Shown: piece after piece, positions 49,702 to 59,370 of the stretch
Numbering within the stretch: the first letter of the stretch is position 1
Layout of the letters: each line of letters begins with the position of its first letter
Source of the DNA: Zeimonas sp050187175
GTDB taxonomy: Bacteria; Pseudomonadota; Gammaproteobacteria; Burkholderiales; Burkholderiaceae_E
Direction of reading: 5' to 3'
DNA: 64,000 nt
Assembly: GCA_050187175.1 (NCBI GenBank)
Contig: JBFWXS010000017.1
Coordinates: 26,771-90,770 of the forward strand
Position numbers and translations under genes: made by a program
Notes under the pieces: model-generated
Told to the model about the DNA's origin: nothing
The model's input: only the letters and a program-made list of their open reading frames with translations
The model's database searches: none

Positions 49702-51530
49702 GCTGTTTGCACCAGTCCTTTGTCGATCCAGTGCCGCGGAATCCGCACGGGAAACTCCAGCAGAGTCTGGGCGTAGCCCTTGCCCTGCGGGTCGTAGCGC
49801 AGCGAGGCGACGCCCCCGCCGCCCAGTGCCTGGTGCAGCAGGAAGTTGAAGCCGTTCAGTCCGGGCCATTCGAAGCGCTGCGCGTCGCCGTCGGCGAGAT
49901 GGGCCATGTACTCGCGCACGCGCTGCGCCGTGAGCTGTGCACGCAGGACCGGCACGAACTCGGGGCGGCGAGCCAGCACCGCGATGTTCGAGATGTCGCC
50001 CTTGTCTCCGCTGCGAGCCCAGGCCAGCGCGATCAGCGGGACTTCCGCTGCCGGCTCGGATGCATCGATGCGCATCGAGGCCTCGTCGGTGCGAGCCTCA
50101 TCGGCGCGAGCCTCGCCGGAAACATCGTCGCCGGCGCGTGCCGCCGGCAGGTGAGGGGGCACGCGCTCCTCGCCGTCGCCGGTCAGCACCGTCGCCGGGA
50201 CGCGCACCTTGTCGATCAGGAACGAGAACAGCCGCACCACCGGCTGCACCTTGGGGCGGCCGCCGAAGATTCCGGCCAGGCCCTGCACCGTGCTCGTCGC
50301 GGTCGGAAAGATCTCGCGCGAAAAGATCTCCAATGCCTCGCGGCGATCGTGCCTTGCCGCGATCTTGACGACCACTTCGCGCGGCGGATCGTGCCGTGCA
50401 TGCGGACCGTAGGTGTCCTCCGCGCCCAGCACCTCGACGGAAGTCTCGGAGTAGTCGCGAAGTCCTTCACGATGAAGAATGTTGCGCGTGCGCTGCAGGA
50501 TCGCTGCTGCCACGGCGCGCGCCTTGGGCGCGGCCTCGAAGCCCTTGATGAGCAGCGTCGCCAGGCTGCGGTATCCGTCGGCGTACGTCGCGCTGACCTT
50601 GTAGGTCGGCGTGGGCGGAAAGCCGCGCGCCCCGCTCACGTGCACGCGGTTCGGCCCCACCTCTTCCACCCGTACCCGGGACAGGTCGCAGACCACGTCG
50701 GGCAGGACGTAGCGGCGCGGATCGCCGGTCTCGTAGCTGATCTGTTCGGCGACGACCGCATAGCTGACCAGGCCGCCGGTATCCTCCGGCTTGGTGACCA
50801 CGAAGCTGCCGTCGGCTTCGCATTCGGCGATAGGAAAGCCGATGTTCGCCCAGCCGTCGGCCACGTCCTTCCAGTCGGTGAAGAAGCCGCCCGTGGCCTG
50901 CGCGCCGCATTCGATGACGTGTCCGGCCAGCGAGCCCGCGGCCAGCAGGTCGTACTGATCGGGGCGCCAGCCGAACTCGTGGATCAGCGGCCCCAGCGCC
51001 AGTGCGCTGTCCGCACAGCGTCCGGTCACCACGATGTCGGCGCCCGCCGCCAGCGCCCGCGCGATGGGAAAGGCGCCGAAGTAGGCATTGGCCGAGATGA
51101 CGCGGGCCGGCAGCGCAGCGCCCGAGCTCATCTCCTCGATGCCGTCGCCGCGGATCTCGTCCAGCATCGGGCCCAGGTCATCGCCCACGACGGCCGCCAC
51201 CTTGAGTGGGACGCCCTGCTTCTGAAGCTCCTGGGCGATGACTTCCATGCAGCTGCGCGGATTGACGCCGCCGGCGTTGACCACCACCTTGATGCCGGTG
51301 CGTGCCAGCTCCTTGGCATGGGGCACGATGAGCTGGGTGACGAAGTCCGTGGCATAGCCGCGGGCGGCGTCGACCTCGCGCATGCGCGCGAGGATGGACA
51401 TCGTGATCTCGGCCAGGTAGTCCATCACGAGATAGTCGATGGCGCCCGAGCGGATCAACTGCAGAGGGCCTTCGGCGGTGTCTCCCCAGAAGCCGCCGCC
51501 GCAGCCGATACGTACTTTCTTGCCGGACAT
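49698..51530 (-). CDS. AtuA-family acyclic terpene utilisation protein (DUF1446)
   Basis: A 610-residue protein. The DUF1446 domain fills about residues 4-450 (RIGCGGGFWGDTAEG, VVNAGGVNPRSC, TGRCADSALALGPLIHEFGW). A C-terminal AtuA-like ferredoxin-fold domain begins with ALAWARSGDKGDISNIAV (about 505). An acidic DEARADE-type linker joins them. In Pseudomonas AtuA belongs to the citronellol/geranyl-CoA pathway, but its reaction is unproven and homologues occur in other acyl-CoA operons. GGAGG upstream of ATG 51530. Confidence 0.88.
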   Translation of the reverse strand: MSGKKVRIGCGGGFWGDTAEGPLQLIRSGAIDYLVMDYLAEITMSILARMREVDAARGYATDFVTQLIVPHAKELARTGIKVVVNAGGVNPRSCMEVIAQELQKQGVPLKVAAVVGDDLGPMLDEIRGDGIEEMSSGAALPARVISANAYFGAFPIARALAAGADIVVTGRCADSALALGPLIHEFGWRPDQYDLLAAGSLAGHVIECGAQATGGFFTDWKDVADGWANIGFPIAECEADGSFVVTKPEDTGGLVSYAVVAEQISYETGDPRRYVLPDVVCDLSRVRVEEVGPNRVHVSGARGFPPTPTYKVSATYADGYRSLATLLIKGFEAAPKARAVAAAILQRTRNILHREGLRDYSETSVEVLGAEDTYGPHARHDPPREVVVKIAARHDRREALEIFSREIFPTATSTVQGLAGIFGGRPKVQPVVRLFSFLIDKVRVPATVLTGDGEERVPPHLPAARAGDDVSGEARADEARTDEASMRIDASEPAAEVPLIALAWARSGDKGDISNIAVLARRPEFVPVLRAQLTAQRVREYMAHLADGDAQRFEWPGLNGFNFLLHQALGGGGVASLRYDPQGKGYAQTLLEFPVRIPRHWIDKGLVQTA

Positions 51531-51543
51531 CAGTGCCTCCGCT

Positions 51544-52308
51544 TCAGATGCCGCGCCACTGCGGCGCACGTTTCTCGGCGAAGGCGCGCGGGCCTTCCTG
51601 GGCGTCGGCACTGGAGTACACGGGCTCGAACAGCTTGTGCCCGGTCCGCAGCGCGGCCGAGCGGCCCATCTCCGTGGACATGTAGACCAGCTCGCGGCAG
51701 GCGTTGACGGTCAGAGGCGCGTTGGCGGCGATCCTGCGAGCCATGGCGACGGCTTCCGTCATCAGCTGCTCGCGCGGCAACACCCGGTTCAGATAGCCGA
51801 GCTCGTACAGGCGCTGCGCGGAGATGGGCTCGCCGGTCAGCAGCACTTCCATGCAGATCCGCTGCGGCAGCATGTGCACCAGCGGCGCGGCCCACGGCGT
51901 TCCCCGGCCGACCTTGACCTCGGTGATCGCCAGCACCGCGTCCTCCGCGGCGAGGCACAGGTCGCACATCTGCGCCATCAGCCATCCGCCGGCCATCGCG
52001 ATGCCGTTGACCGCGGCTATGGTGGGCTTGCTGACCCGTGTGTCGTCGCCCAGCGTGGGGACGAAGCCATACGGCGGAATGCCTATCCCGGTGGCGGAGG
52101 CTTCCTTCAGGTCCATGCCGGCGCAGAAGGCGCGGTCGCCGGCGCCGGTGAGGATGGCCACCCTGGCCTGCGGATCGGACTCGAAATCGCGCCATGCCTG
52201 ACGCAGTCCTTCGCGCACGCCGGCGGACAGCGCGTTGCGCTGCGCGGGCCGGTTGATGGTGATCGTCGCAATTCCATCGTCAACGCTATAGAGAACTACG
52301 TCGCTCAT
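51544..52308 (-). CDS. Enoyl-CoA hydratase/isomerase (crotonase) family protein
   Basis: A 254-residue crotonase, first gene of the leftward operon. Oxyanion strands are FCAGMDLKE and GIAMAGGWLMAQMCD, where the usual first Glu is absent (Leu). The second Glu position is kept in ITEVKVGRGTPW. As with its operon mate at 47645, the missing Glu argues against a plain hydratase. 13 bases before the AtuA gene. Confidence 0.87.
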   Translation of the reverse strand: MSDVVLYSVDDGIATITINRPAQRNALSAGVREGLRQAWRDFESDPQARVAILTGAGDRAFCAGMDLKEASATGIGIPPYGFVPTLGDDTRVSKPTIAAVNGIAMAGGWLMAQMCDLCLAAEDAVLAITEVKVGRGTPWAAPLVHMLPQRICMEVLLTGEPISAQRLYELGYLNRVLPREQLMTEAVAMARRIAANAPLTVNACRELVYMSTEMGRSAALRTGHKLFEPVYSSADAQEGPRAFAEKRAPQWRGI

Positions 52309-52394
52309 GGTCGGTGTGGCTCGATGAGGGTGCCGCGAGGCGGCGGGTGCAGATCGCCGGCTGCCTCTTTCAAGTGGCCGGTCCTGGTTTTATG

Positions 52395-52431
52395 GTTCAT
52401 GTATATGAACTTTCGTCTATATACATGAAAC
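52395..52431. promoter_or_regulatory. Paired palindromic sites between the acyl-CoA operon and a Bug receptor
   Basis: GTTCAT-GTAT-ATGAAC (52395-52410) is a perfect inverted repeat. A second site, CTATATACATGAAAC (about 52417-52431), is nearly the same sequence in the opposite orientation (TTCATGTATAT shared). They lie about 100 bases before the leftward operon and 130 bases before the rightward receptor, a good position for the IclR regulator at 46833 to control both. Confidence 0.55.
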
Positions 52432-52502
52432 TAATGAAATCTTATGAGCGAAAGAACGGGGCGTCAACTCGGAGCGATCGCGAGGCGTCCGCGCCCAGCG
52501 CA

Positions 52503-52532
52503 TTGACAGCGGCCGCGCGATAACTCTACTAT
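52503..52532 (+). promoter_or_regulatory. Sigma70 promoter for the Bug receptor
   Basis: Consensus -35 TTGACA (52503-52508), an 18-base spacer, and -10 TACTAT (52527-52532), 31 bases before the ATG at 52564. AGGGGA (52551-52556) is the ribosome site. Confidence 0.65.
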
Positions 52533-52563
52533 GGGTCATGGATAAGAACCAGGGGACACATAC

Positions 52564-53625
52564 ATGAACTCAATCACGCTGCGCCGACCACTGCCTCCCG
52601 CAGCTCAACTGCTGTCCGACGGGGCGGCCGCCTCGCCGCGCAGACGTCGCCTGCTGATGGCGCTGTCCGGTGCCGCGCTGCCTGCTACTGCGCTGCCCGG
52701 CCTGGCGCGCGCGCAGGGAAGCCAGGCCGAGTACCCCAGCCGGCCCGTCCGCGTGATCGTCGCGTTCGCGCCCGGCTCGCTGACGGACGGGCTGGTGCGC
52801 TTGCTGGGGCCGCGCATGAGCCAGGTCCTGGGAACCTCCATCGTGGTGGACAACAAGCCGGGCGCCACCGGCATCATCGGCACGCAGATGGCTGCGCAGG
52901 CGGCACCGGACGGCTATACGCTGGTGATGGGCGGCGTCTCGTCGCACGGCGCGCTGCCGGCGCTGATGCCCAATCTTCCTTACGATGCGCTCAAGGACTT
53001 CACGCCGATCGGTCTGGCCACGGCTCCGCCGGCGCTCATCGCCGTCCATCCGTCGGTGCCCGCCAGCAACATCAAGGAGTTCGCTGCCTGGACGCAGCAG
53101 CAGCCCGGCGGCGTCAGCTATGCGACCACCGGTGTGGGCAGCTCGGGACACCTCACGACGGAACTGCTGGTCATGCAGACCGGCGCGCGTCTGGTGCCGG
53201 TGCCGTACAAGGACGCCGGGCAGGCGATCGCCGATCTGATCTCCGGCCAGGTGAAGATGCTGGTCTACTACGCACCGATGCTGCCGCACATCCGAGCCGG
53301 GCGCTTGAAGGCGCTGGCCGTGCTGTCGGAGCAGCGCGTGGATTTCGCGTCGGAGATTCCGACGGCCGCGGAACAGGGTTTCCCCAAGCTGCTGTCCAGC
53401 GGCTGGACCGGCCTGTTCGGCCCCGCGGGGCTGCCGGATCCGGTGCGCGACAAGCTGCAGGCGGCGCTGGCTGCCGCACTGGCCGACGCCGGCATACGTG
53501 AGCAGCTCGCCAAGCAGGGGCAGGTGCCGCTGCCGCTCGGTCCGGCGCAGTTCCGGCAGTTCGTTCAGGCCGAGATCGCGAAGTGGTCCGAAGTGGTCCG
53601 CATCGCCAATATCAAGGTGAGCTGA
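52564..53625 (+). CDS. Bug/TctC-family periplasmic receptor with Tat-like signal
   Basis: A 353-residue receptor. Its N-terminus is long, with SPRRRRLLMALSGAALPATA before the cleavage region ARAQGSQAEYP, a twin-arginine-like signal unusual among its relatives in this window. The mature protein shows RPVRVIVAFAPGSLTDG, the NKPGATGIIGT binding block and AAPDGYTLVMG. Ligand is probably a carboxylate. Transcribed on its own from 52503-52532. Confidence 0.9.
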   Translation: MNSITLRRPLPPAAQLLSDGAAASPRRRRLLMALSGAALPATALPGLARAQGSQAEYPSRPVRVIVAFAPGSLTDGLVRLLGPRMSQVLGTSIVVDNKPGATGIIGTQMAAQAAPDGYTLVMGGVSSHGALPALMPNLPYDALKDFTPIGLATAPPALIAVHPSVPASNIKEFAAWTQQQPGGVSYATTGVGSSGHLTTELLVMQTGARLVPVPYKDAGQAIADLISGQVKMLVYYAPMLPHIRAGRLKALAVLSEQRVDFASEIPTAAEQGFPKLLSSGWTGLFGPAGLPDPVRDKLQAALAAALADAGIREQLAKQGQVPLPLGPAQFRQFVQAEIAKWSEVVRIANIKVS

Positions 53626-53667
53626 TGACTGGGGGCGGATCAGCGAGTCCGCCCTCTGCGTGTGCGC

Positions 53668-54786
53668 TCAACGCTCCCCTGTCCGGACGTAGTCGATCAT
53701 CTGCTGCACCGAGGCGCCGCCGAGGCCCAGCTTGTCCAGCGTCAGGCCGTCGCGCGCGAAGTCGCGCCCGAGCAGCGCGCTGAACGCACCGATGTAGCTG
53801 TCGTGCAGCGGCACCGCCACGCCGGCCGTGCGCGCGCATTCCGCGAGCGGCACATGGGCCATGGCGGTGTCGGCGTCCAGCCAGCGCCGCCACAGCTCGG
53901 GGCTGCGCGGCGGCAGCGAGCGATAGAACGCGCAGTCGCGGATGGCGTCGCGAAAGCCGGCTGCGGCACCCCCGTACGTGTTGCCGAGATGGGCCGCCGT
54001 GCTCTCCCATGCGATGCCGAATGCGTCGCAGACGCGCCGGCGTTCGAGATCCTGCGCCTCGGCCAGCCGCTGCGCGTGCGGCGTGCTGCCGCCCATCCAG
54101 AAGTCGACCGTTTCACCTTTCTCGACTGCCCGGTCGAACCAGCCGATGTTGATCAGCGCGATAGCGGCGTGCACCAGCATGTTGAGATTGGCCAGGCTGG
54201 TCTCGAGCACATTGGAGGCGGCTCGCAGCATCGGATAGACGGTCTGCACGCGAGTCAGCGCGGCCTGCGCGCGCACTGACGGAAAGGCCGCGACCGGCAG
54301 CTTGTGGCGCAGCCACTTGGTTTCGAGCTGTGCGCCCTGGTAGCCCGCCGTCAGCGTTGGCGCGATGAGTTCGGTGATCGTCAATCCGTCGCGCACCGCA
54401 TCGTCGAGGACGACGGCGGCACGCAAGGCGCACCAGTAGCTGCAGGTGTTCACATGCAGCACCTGACCCGCGCGCAGATGCGGTGCGAGCAAACGCAGCC
54501 GCTGCTCCAGCTCGGTGGGAACCAGATCGACGACGATCAGGTCCGCGTGCCGCGCCGCGGCCGCGATGTCGTTCTCCAGATGCAGCTGCGCCTTGCCGAG
54601 CCGGCCGCTGACCAGATGGCGGGGATCGCCGCGCACGTCGATGCCGCCGTTGCGGCGAATCGCCTCGAAGTCCAGCTCGGCCTCCGTCCAGCGGGCCAGC
54701 CTCACCTCGCGCCCCGACAGCGCCAGATCGGCGGCCATCGCGACCCCCGCGTTGGTCGGCGAATTGCCGATGATCGAAACGTTCAT
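53668..54786 (-). CDS. Octopine/nopaline dehydrogenase-like NAD(P)-dependent enzyme
   Basis: A 372-residue enzyme of the opine dehydrogenase/glycerol-3-phosphate dehydrogenase group. The N-terminal dinucleotide region is NVSIIGNSPTNAGVAMAADL, a degenerate form of GxGxxG, followed by a helical octopine_DH domain with ALINIGWFDRA and GNTYGGAAAGFRDA. It may reduce a ketoacid-amine imine or oxidise an opine-like compound (inference). GGAGA upstream of ATG 54786. Divergent from the hydantoinase operon, so the two may share a substrate path. Confidence 0.8.
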   Translation of the reverse strand: MNVSIIGNSPTNAGVAMAADLALSGREVRLARWTEAELDFEAIRRNGGIDVRGDPRHLVSGRLGKAQLHLENDIAAAARHADLIVVDLVPTELEQRLRLLAPHLRAGQVLHVNTCSYWCALRAAVVLDDAVRDGLTITELIAPTLTAGYQGAQLETKWLRHKLPVAAFPSVRAQAALTRVQTVYPMLRAASNVLETSLANLNMLVHAAIALINIGWFDRAVEKGETVDFWMGGSTPHAQRLAEAQDLERRRVCDAFGIAWESTAAHLGNTYGGAAAGFRDAIRDCAFYRSLPPRSPELWRRWLDADTAMAHVPLAECARTAGVAVPLHDSYIGAFSALLGRDFARDGLTLDKLGLGGASVQQMIDYVRTGER

Positions 54787-54984
54787 GCCCGCTCTCCTTG
54801 CCATGGCTGCGCTGCGCGCCGAGCGTAGCACCGGGGCGTCCTGAAGACGAAGAACAAAAAGTTATCCGTCGATAGCTATTGACCATTTGACCGGGGAGCG
54901 GTGGATGGCGAAATCATTCGGCCTGCGGCGGGCGTGCTCGGCACATGCCGCCTGGTCCAGCGGCACAACCGGAGTGGTCATTCG

Positions 54985-57003
54985 ATGAGAGTGGGAGTCG
55001 AGGTGGGGGGCACCTTCACCGATCTGGTCGCCATCGACGGCGACCGCACGCGCATCTCGAAGGTGGCCAGCGTGCCGCACAGTCCTGACGAAGGGGTCTT
55101 CGCTGCGCTGGAAGCGGCGCGGATCGACATCGGCGCCATCACCGATCTGGTGCACGGCTCGACCGTGGCCACCAATGCGGTGCTCGAACGCAAGGGCGTG
55201 GCCACCGCGCTGATCACGACGCGCGGCTTTCGCGACGTGCTGCTCATCCAGCGCGGCGGACGGCCGAGGATCTTCGACATCCGCTACCAGAAGCCGTCGT
55301 CGGTCGTCCATCGCAAGGACATCCTCGAAGTCGACGAACGCATCGGCGCCGACGGTTCGGTGGTGACGCCGCTGGCCGACGAAGCGATGCAGCGCGTCGA
55401 AGCCTTCCTGGCCGCGGGCCGCTACGAATCGGTCGCGATCTGCCTGATCAACGCGTACGCCAATCCGGCTCACGAGCACGCACTGGGAGCGCGGATACGC
55501 GAGCGGCATCCGCAGCTGTTCGTCGCCTGCTCATCGGACATCAGCTGCGAGTTCCGCGAATACGAGCGCACGTCGACGACGGTGCTGTCCGCCTACGTCC
55601 AGCCGATCATAGACCGCTATCTGGACCGCATGCAGAGGAACCTGCGCGAACGCGGCTTCCGCGGCCGGCTGAGCGTCATGCAGTCGAACGGCGGCCGGCT
55701 GCCGGCGGAGATGATGCGGCAGAACGCGATCTCGGCGCTGTTCTCGGGGCCGGCGGCGGGCGTCACCGCGGCGGCTCACTTCGCTCAGACGCTGCCGTGG
55801 AAGAACCTGATCACCTTCGACATGGGCGGAACGAGCACCGACGTCGGCATGGTCATCGACGGCCAGCCCGTGGTGGCGCCGTCGACGTCGATCGACGGAT
55901 TGCCGGTGCGCACGCCGGTGATAGACATCACGTCGGTCGGCGCGGGCGGCGGCAGCATCGTCTGGCAGGACGACGCCGGGGTGCTGCAAGTGGGTCCCAA
56001 GAGCAGCGGTGCGCGCCCGGGGCCGGCGTGCTACGGCCGCGGCGGCACGCAGCCGACGATCAGCGATGCACATCTGGTCTGCGGCACGCTGCAGCCCGAT
56101 TCTTTCGTGGTCGACGGCCACGCGCTGGATCCGGCGCGCGCGCGGGCCGCCTTCGATCCGCTGGCGTCGGCGCTGGCGATGACGGTCGAGGAGACCTGCG
56201 ACAGCGCCATTCGCCTGGCGAACGCCAATGTGGTCCGCGCGATCCAGCTGATCTCGACCGAGCGCGGCTACGATCCCCGCGACTACGTGCTGATTCCCTA
56301 CGGCGGCGCGGGTCCGCTGCACGCGGCGCGCATCGCGCAGGAGCTGGGCATGAAGCGCGTCGTCGTACCGCACAGCGCCGGCGTGCTGTCGGCCTTCGGC
56401 TTGCTGGCCTCGAACTTCACGCAGTTCGAGGCCATCACGCGCAAGATGCGCGTGGAGCCGGGCGCGGCGGACCGCGTGCGCGAAGTGCTGGCGGGGCTGT
56501 CGAACACGCTGACGCAGCGCTTTCGGGATTTCGGCCTGCACGGCCGCATCGGCTTCGACCATACGCTGCAGATGCGCTTCGTCGGCCAGGCCTTCGAGCT
56601 CGACGTGCCGCTGGGCGCCGACCTCGACGAGCTCGACGACGAAGGGCTGCGGCGGCGTTTCATCGACGTTCATTGCCGCACCTACTTCCAGACGCCGGAG
56701 AGCCTGCGCGACAAGGCCGTCGAAGTCGTGGCATTCCGCGTCGGCGCGTCGGTGCCGCAGGAACCGCCCGAGCATCGGCCGGACACCCCCGATGACACGC
56801 CCGGGGAGGCGCAGGCCGAGCTGTACGAGAACGGCCAGCGAATCCGCTGCCGCGTGCTGCACAGCGGCTCGATCGCGGCAAGGCGCCCCGAACCCGGCCC
56901 GCTGCTGGTGCGCGACGCGTCCTGCGCGCTGTACGTGCCGGCCGGCTGGACGCTGCAAGGCGACGAAAGCGGCAACCTCGTTCTGGAGATGAACCCGGTA
57001 TGA
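54985..57003 (+). CDS. Hydantoinase/oxoprolinase subunit A
   Basis: A 672-residue ATP-dependent amidohydrolase/carboxylase subunit. Actin-like ATPase motifs are GVEVGGTFTDLVAID at the N-terminus and FDMGGTSTDVGMV around residue 280, with VGAGGGSIVW and GARPGPACYGRGGTQPT further on. The family covers N-methylhydantoinase, 5-oxoprolinase, and acetone/acetophenone carboxylases. The ATG at 54985 directly precedes the fold; a GTG at 54901 in frame would add 28 residues. Overlaps subunit B by ATGA. Substrate not determined. Confidence 0.9.
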   Translation: MRVGVEVGGTFTDLVAIDGDRTRISKVASVPHSPDEGVFAALEAARIDIGAITDLVHGSTVATNAVLERKGVATALITTRGFRDVLLIQRGGRPRIFDIRYQKPSSVVHRKDILEVDERIGADGSVVTPLADEAMQRVEAFLAAGRYESVAICLINAYANPAHEHALGARIRERHPQLFVACSSDISCEFREYERTSTTVLSAYVQPIIDRYLDRMQRNLRERGFRGRLSVMQSNGGRLPAEMMRQNAISALFSGPAAGVTAAAHFAQTLPWKNLITFDMGGTSTDVGMVIDGQPVVAPSTSIDGLPVRTPVIDITSVGAGGGSIVWQDDAGVLQVGPKSSGARPGPACYGRGGTQPTISDAHLVCGTLQPDSFVVDGHALDPARARAAFDPLASALAMTVEETCDSAIRLANANVVRAIQLISTERGYDPRDYVLIPYGGAGPLHAARIAQELGMKRVVVPHSAGVLSAFGLLASNFTQFEAITRKMRVEPGAADRVREVLAGLSNTLTQRFRDFGLHGRIGFDHTLQMRFVGQAFELDVPLGADLDELDDEGLRRRFIDVHCRTYFQTPESLRDKAVEVVAFRVGASVPQEPPEHRPDTPDDTPGEAQAELYENGQRIRCRVLHSGSIAARRPEPGPLLVRDASCALYVPAGWTLQGDESGNLVLEMNPV

Positions 57004-58646
57004 CTCTGCACCCTCTGGACTTCGCCATCATCAGCCAGGCGATCGTCTCCATCGCGCGCGAGATGGGCGCCAAGCTGATCCGCTCCGCCTTCTCGACCAT
57101 CGTGCGCGAAGCGCAGGACTGCTCGGCGGCGATCCTCGACCGCCACGGCAATCTGGTGGCGCAGGCCGCCGGCAATCCGATGCAGATCGGATCGATGGGA
57201 ACGACGCTGCGCGCCTGCCTCGCGCTGTATCCGCCCGAGACGCTGACGCCGGACGACTTCCTCGTCAATAATCATCCGTACCACGGCGCGCAGCATCTGC
57301 AGGACATCTACTTCTTCACGCCGGTCTTCTTCGAGGGGCAGCTGGTGGCGTTCTGCGGATCGATCGCCCATCATCTCGATATCGGCGGCGGCGCGCCCGG
57401 CCTGAACGTCGCGGCCACCGAGATCTTCCAGGAGGGCATTCAGCTGCCGCCGGCGCGCTTCAGCATGTCGCGCGACTGGCACGGCGGCGGTTTCGAGCGG
57501 CTGCTGGCCGCCAATGTGCGCGTGCCCGACCAGATGATAGGCGACTGCAACGCGCAGTTCGCCGGCAACGCCATCGGCCTGCAGCGGCTGGGCCATCTGT
57601 GCAGCCAGTACGGCGCCGACGCGGTGATGGCCGCCATGGAGCAGATCATCGACGTCACCGAGACGCGGATGCGGCGCGCGATCGAAGCGATTCCCGACGG
57701 CGTCTACGTCGGCGAGGACGCGCTCGACGACGACGGCGTGGGCGACACGCCGATCTGGATCCGCACGCGGCTGACAGTGAAGGGCAGCACGCTCGAAGTG
57801 GATTTCACCGGCACCTGCGATCAGGTGACGATGCCGATCAACGCGCCGTTCGCGTCCACGGTGTCGGCGGTGATGAGCTGCCTGGTGGGCGTGCTGCTCG
57901 GCGACGACGTACCGTTCAGCGAGGGCGGCTTCAGGCCCGTCAAGGTCACGGCGCCGCTCGGCAGCATCCTCAATCCGCGCCATCCGGCCCCCGTCCGCGC
58001 GCGGCAGGAACCCTGCTACCGCGCCTACTGCTCGGTCATGAAGGCGCTGTCGCATGCAGTTCCCGGCCGGACGATCGCCTCCGGCTTCGACGCCACCGTA
58101 TCGACCTGCTTCTCGCGCCTGGCCGACCATCGGTACCGGATCTGCCTGGAGGTCTACGGCGGCGGCTTCGGTGCCAGCGACGGCATGGACGGCGCCAGCG
58201 GCCTCGCGGCGCCTCTGTCGAACAGCACCAATACGCCGGTCGAGGCGCTCGACATGGAGTTCGACTTCTTCCGCATCAAGGCGTTCGAGCTGGACTCGGA
58301 TTCGTTCGGCTACGGACAGTTCCGCGGCGGCCTCGGCCTGCGGCGCACGTACGAGGTGCTCGAGGATGCGCAGTTCACCATCTATGCCGACCGCTTCCGC
58401 GTCAGGCCGGACGGTCTGCGCGGCGGCGAGGCCGGCGGTCTGTCCGACTGCAGAATCATCCGCGACGGCGCCGTGCTGCCCATCGACGCCCGCAAGGGCC
58501 TGCGCGTGCGCAAGGGCGACATCGTCGTCGTGACGACCTCGGGCGGCGCCGGCTACGGCGACCCTCGCCGGCGGCGCGCGCGGCAGCTCGAAGAGGACGC
58601 CGCGCTCGGCCTGCGCCCGATGGCTGGCGCCTCTGCGGCTGCGTAG
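57000..58646 (+). CDS. Hydantoinase/oxoprolinase subunit B
   Basis: A 548-residue HyuB-type subunit. Landmarks are DFAIISQAIVSIAREMGAKL at the start, SAAILDRHGNLVAQ, NNHPYHGAQHLQD and FCGSIAHHLDIGGGAPG, where His and Asp residues likely bind the catalytic metal. It acts with subunit A as a complex. The ATG overlaps the end of subunit A. Confidence 0.9.
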   Translation: MTLHPLDFAIISQAIVSIAREMGAKLIRSAFSTIVREAQDCSAAILDRHGNLVAQAAGNPMQIGSMGTTLRACLALYPPETLTPDDFLVNNHPYHGAQHLQDIYFFTPVFFEGQLVAFCGSIAHHLDIGGGAPGLNVAATEIFQEGIQLPPARFSMSRDWHGGGFERLLAANVRVPDQMIGDCNAQFAGNAIGLQRLGHLCSQYGADAVMAAMEQIIDVTETRMRRAIEAIPDGVYVGEDALDDDGVGDTPIWIRTRLTVKGSTLEVDFTGTCDQVTMPINAPFASTVSAVMSCLVGVLLGDDVPFSEGGFRPVKVTAPLGSILNPRHPAPVRARQEPCYRAYCSVMKALSHAVPGRTIASGFDATVSTCFSRLADHRYRICLEVYGGGFGASDGMDGASGLAAPLSNSTNTPVEALDMEFDFFRIKAFELDSDSFGYGQFRGGLGLRRTYEVLEDAQFTIYADRFRVRPDGLRGGEAGGLSDCRIIRDGAVLPIDARKGLRVRKGDIVVVTTSGGAGYGDPRRRRARQLEEDAALGLRPMAGASAAA

Positions 58647-58674
58647 GCCGCGGGCGCGCAGCCACTCCGATCGG

Positions 58675-59370
58675 ATGAGCGAGCCTGGCATGCAACGGCG
58701 GCTGGTCATCTTCGACTCGCAGCGATGCGGCGGCGACCCGCCGCTGCAGGACGGTGATCCGCAGTCGGGCAGTGCCGATGAACGCCGGACGACTCAGCTC
58801 GTGCTGCGCCCCACGCCGCAGCAGCGCAGCGAAGCCGCGCTGCCGGTGGCGGAGATCAGGTTCATCGACGTCGATGACGCGGCGAGCGCGAACCCGGAGC
58901 CGGCGGTGCCGGGGCAGCCCCGATCGGCCGCCGTCTATCGCGCCGTCACGCCGCGCCTCACGCGGGATGAGGAAGGCACGCGCGCAGGCACCGCTGACTC
59001 TGTCGCCGGCGTGCCCCGGCCGCTGCGCCGCTACTGGTTCCTGTCGTTCGTCAACGGCCTGCCGGGCCATGAGCACGACTACGACCGCTGGTACCTGAAG
59101 CACCATCTGCACGAAGTGCTGCGCGCGCCGGACTTCGTCGCCGCGCAGCGCTTCACGCTGGAACGGTCCTTGCAGCACGAGCTGCTGCCGCCGTTCCGCT
59201 TCATGGCGGTCTACGAGCTGCGCTCGAACGATCTCGCACGATCGATCGCCGCGCTGAACGCACTGGTGGCGTCGGGCTCGATGACCGAGACGCCGTTCAA
59301 GGATCCCTCGCGGCGACTGCAGCTGTTCGCCGAGGCCATGCAGATCGACGACATCGGAGGCCGACCGTGA
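58675..59370 (+). CDS. EthD-like dimeric alpha/beta-barrel protein
   Basis: A 231-residue protein. The last 100 residues look like an EthD/stress-response barrel: RRYWFLSFVNGLPGHEHDYD, WYLKHHLHEVLRAPDFVAAQ and MAVYELRS. The N-terminal 120 residues are of lower complexity and could be a degenerate first barrel. EthD-like proteins often help oxidise or ring-open organic substrates, but the role is unclear. It lies 28 bases after HyuB and shares a GTGA overlap with the next gene. Confidence 0.72.
   Translation: MSEPGMQRRLVIFDSQRCGGDPPLQDGDPQSGSADERRTTQLVLRPTPQQRSEAALPVAEIRFIDVDDAASANPEPAVPGQPRSAAVYRAVTPRLTRDEEGTRAGTADSVAGVPRPLRRYWFLSFVNGLPGHEHDYDRWYLKHHLHEVLRAPDFVAAQRFTLERSLQHELLPPFRFMAVYELRSNDLARSIAALNALVASGSMTETPFKDPSRRLQLFAEAMQIDDIGGRP

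Noticed and set aside
49707..51707. A 666-codon forward frame over the AtuA-like gene
   Set aside because: Shadow of the real minus-strand gene; composition typical of antisense in high-GC DNA.
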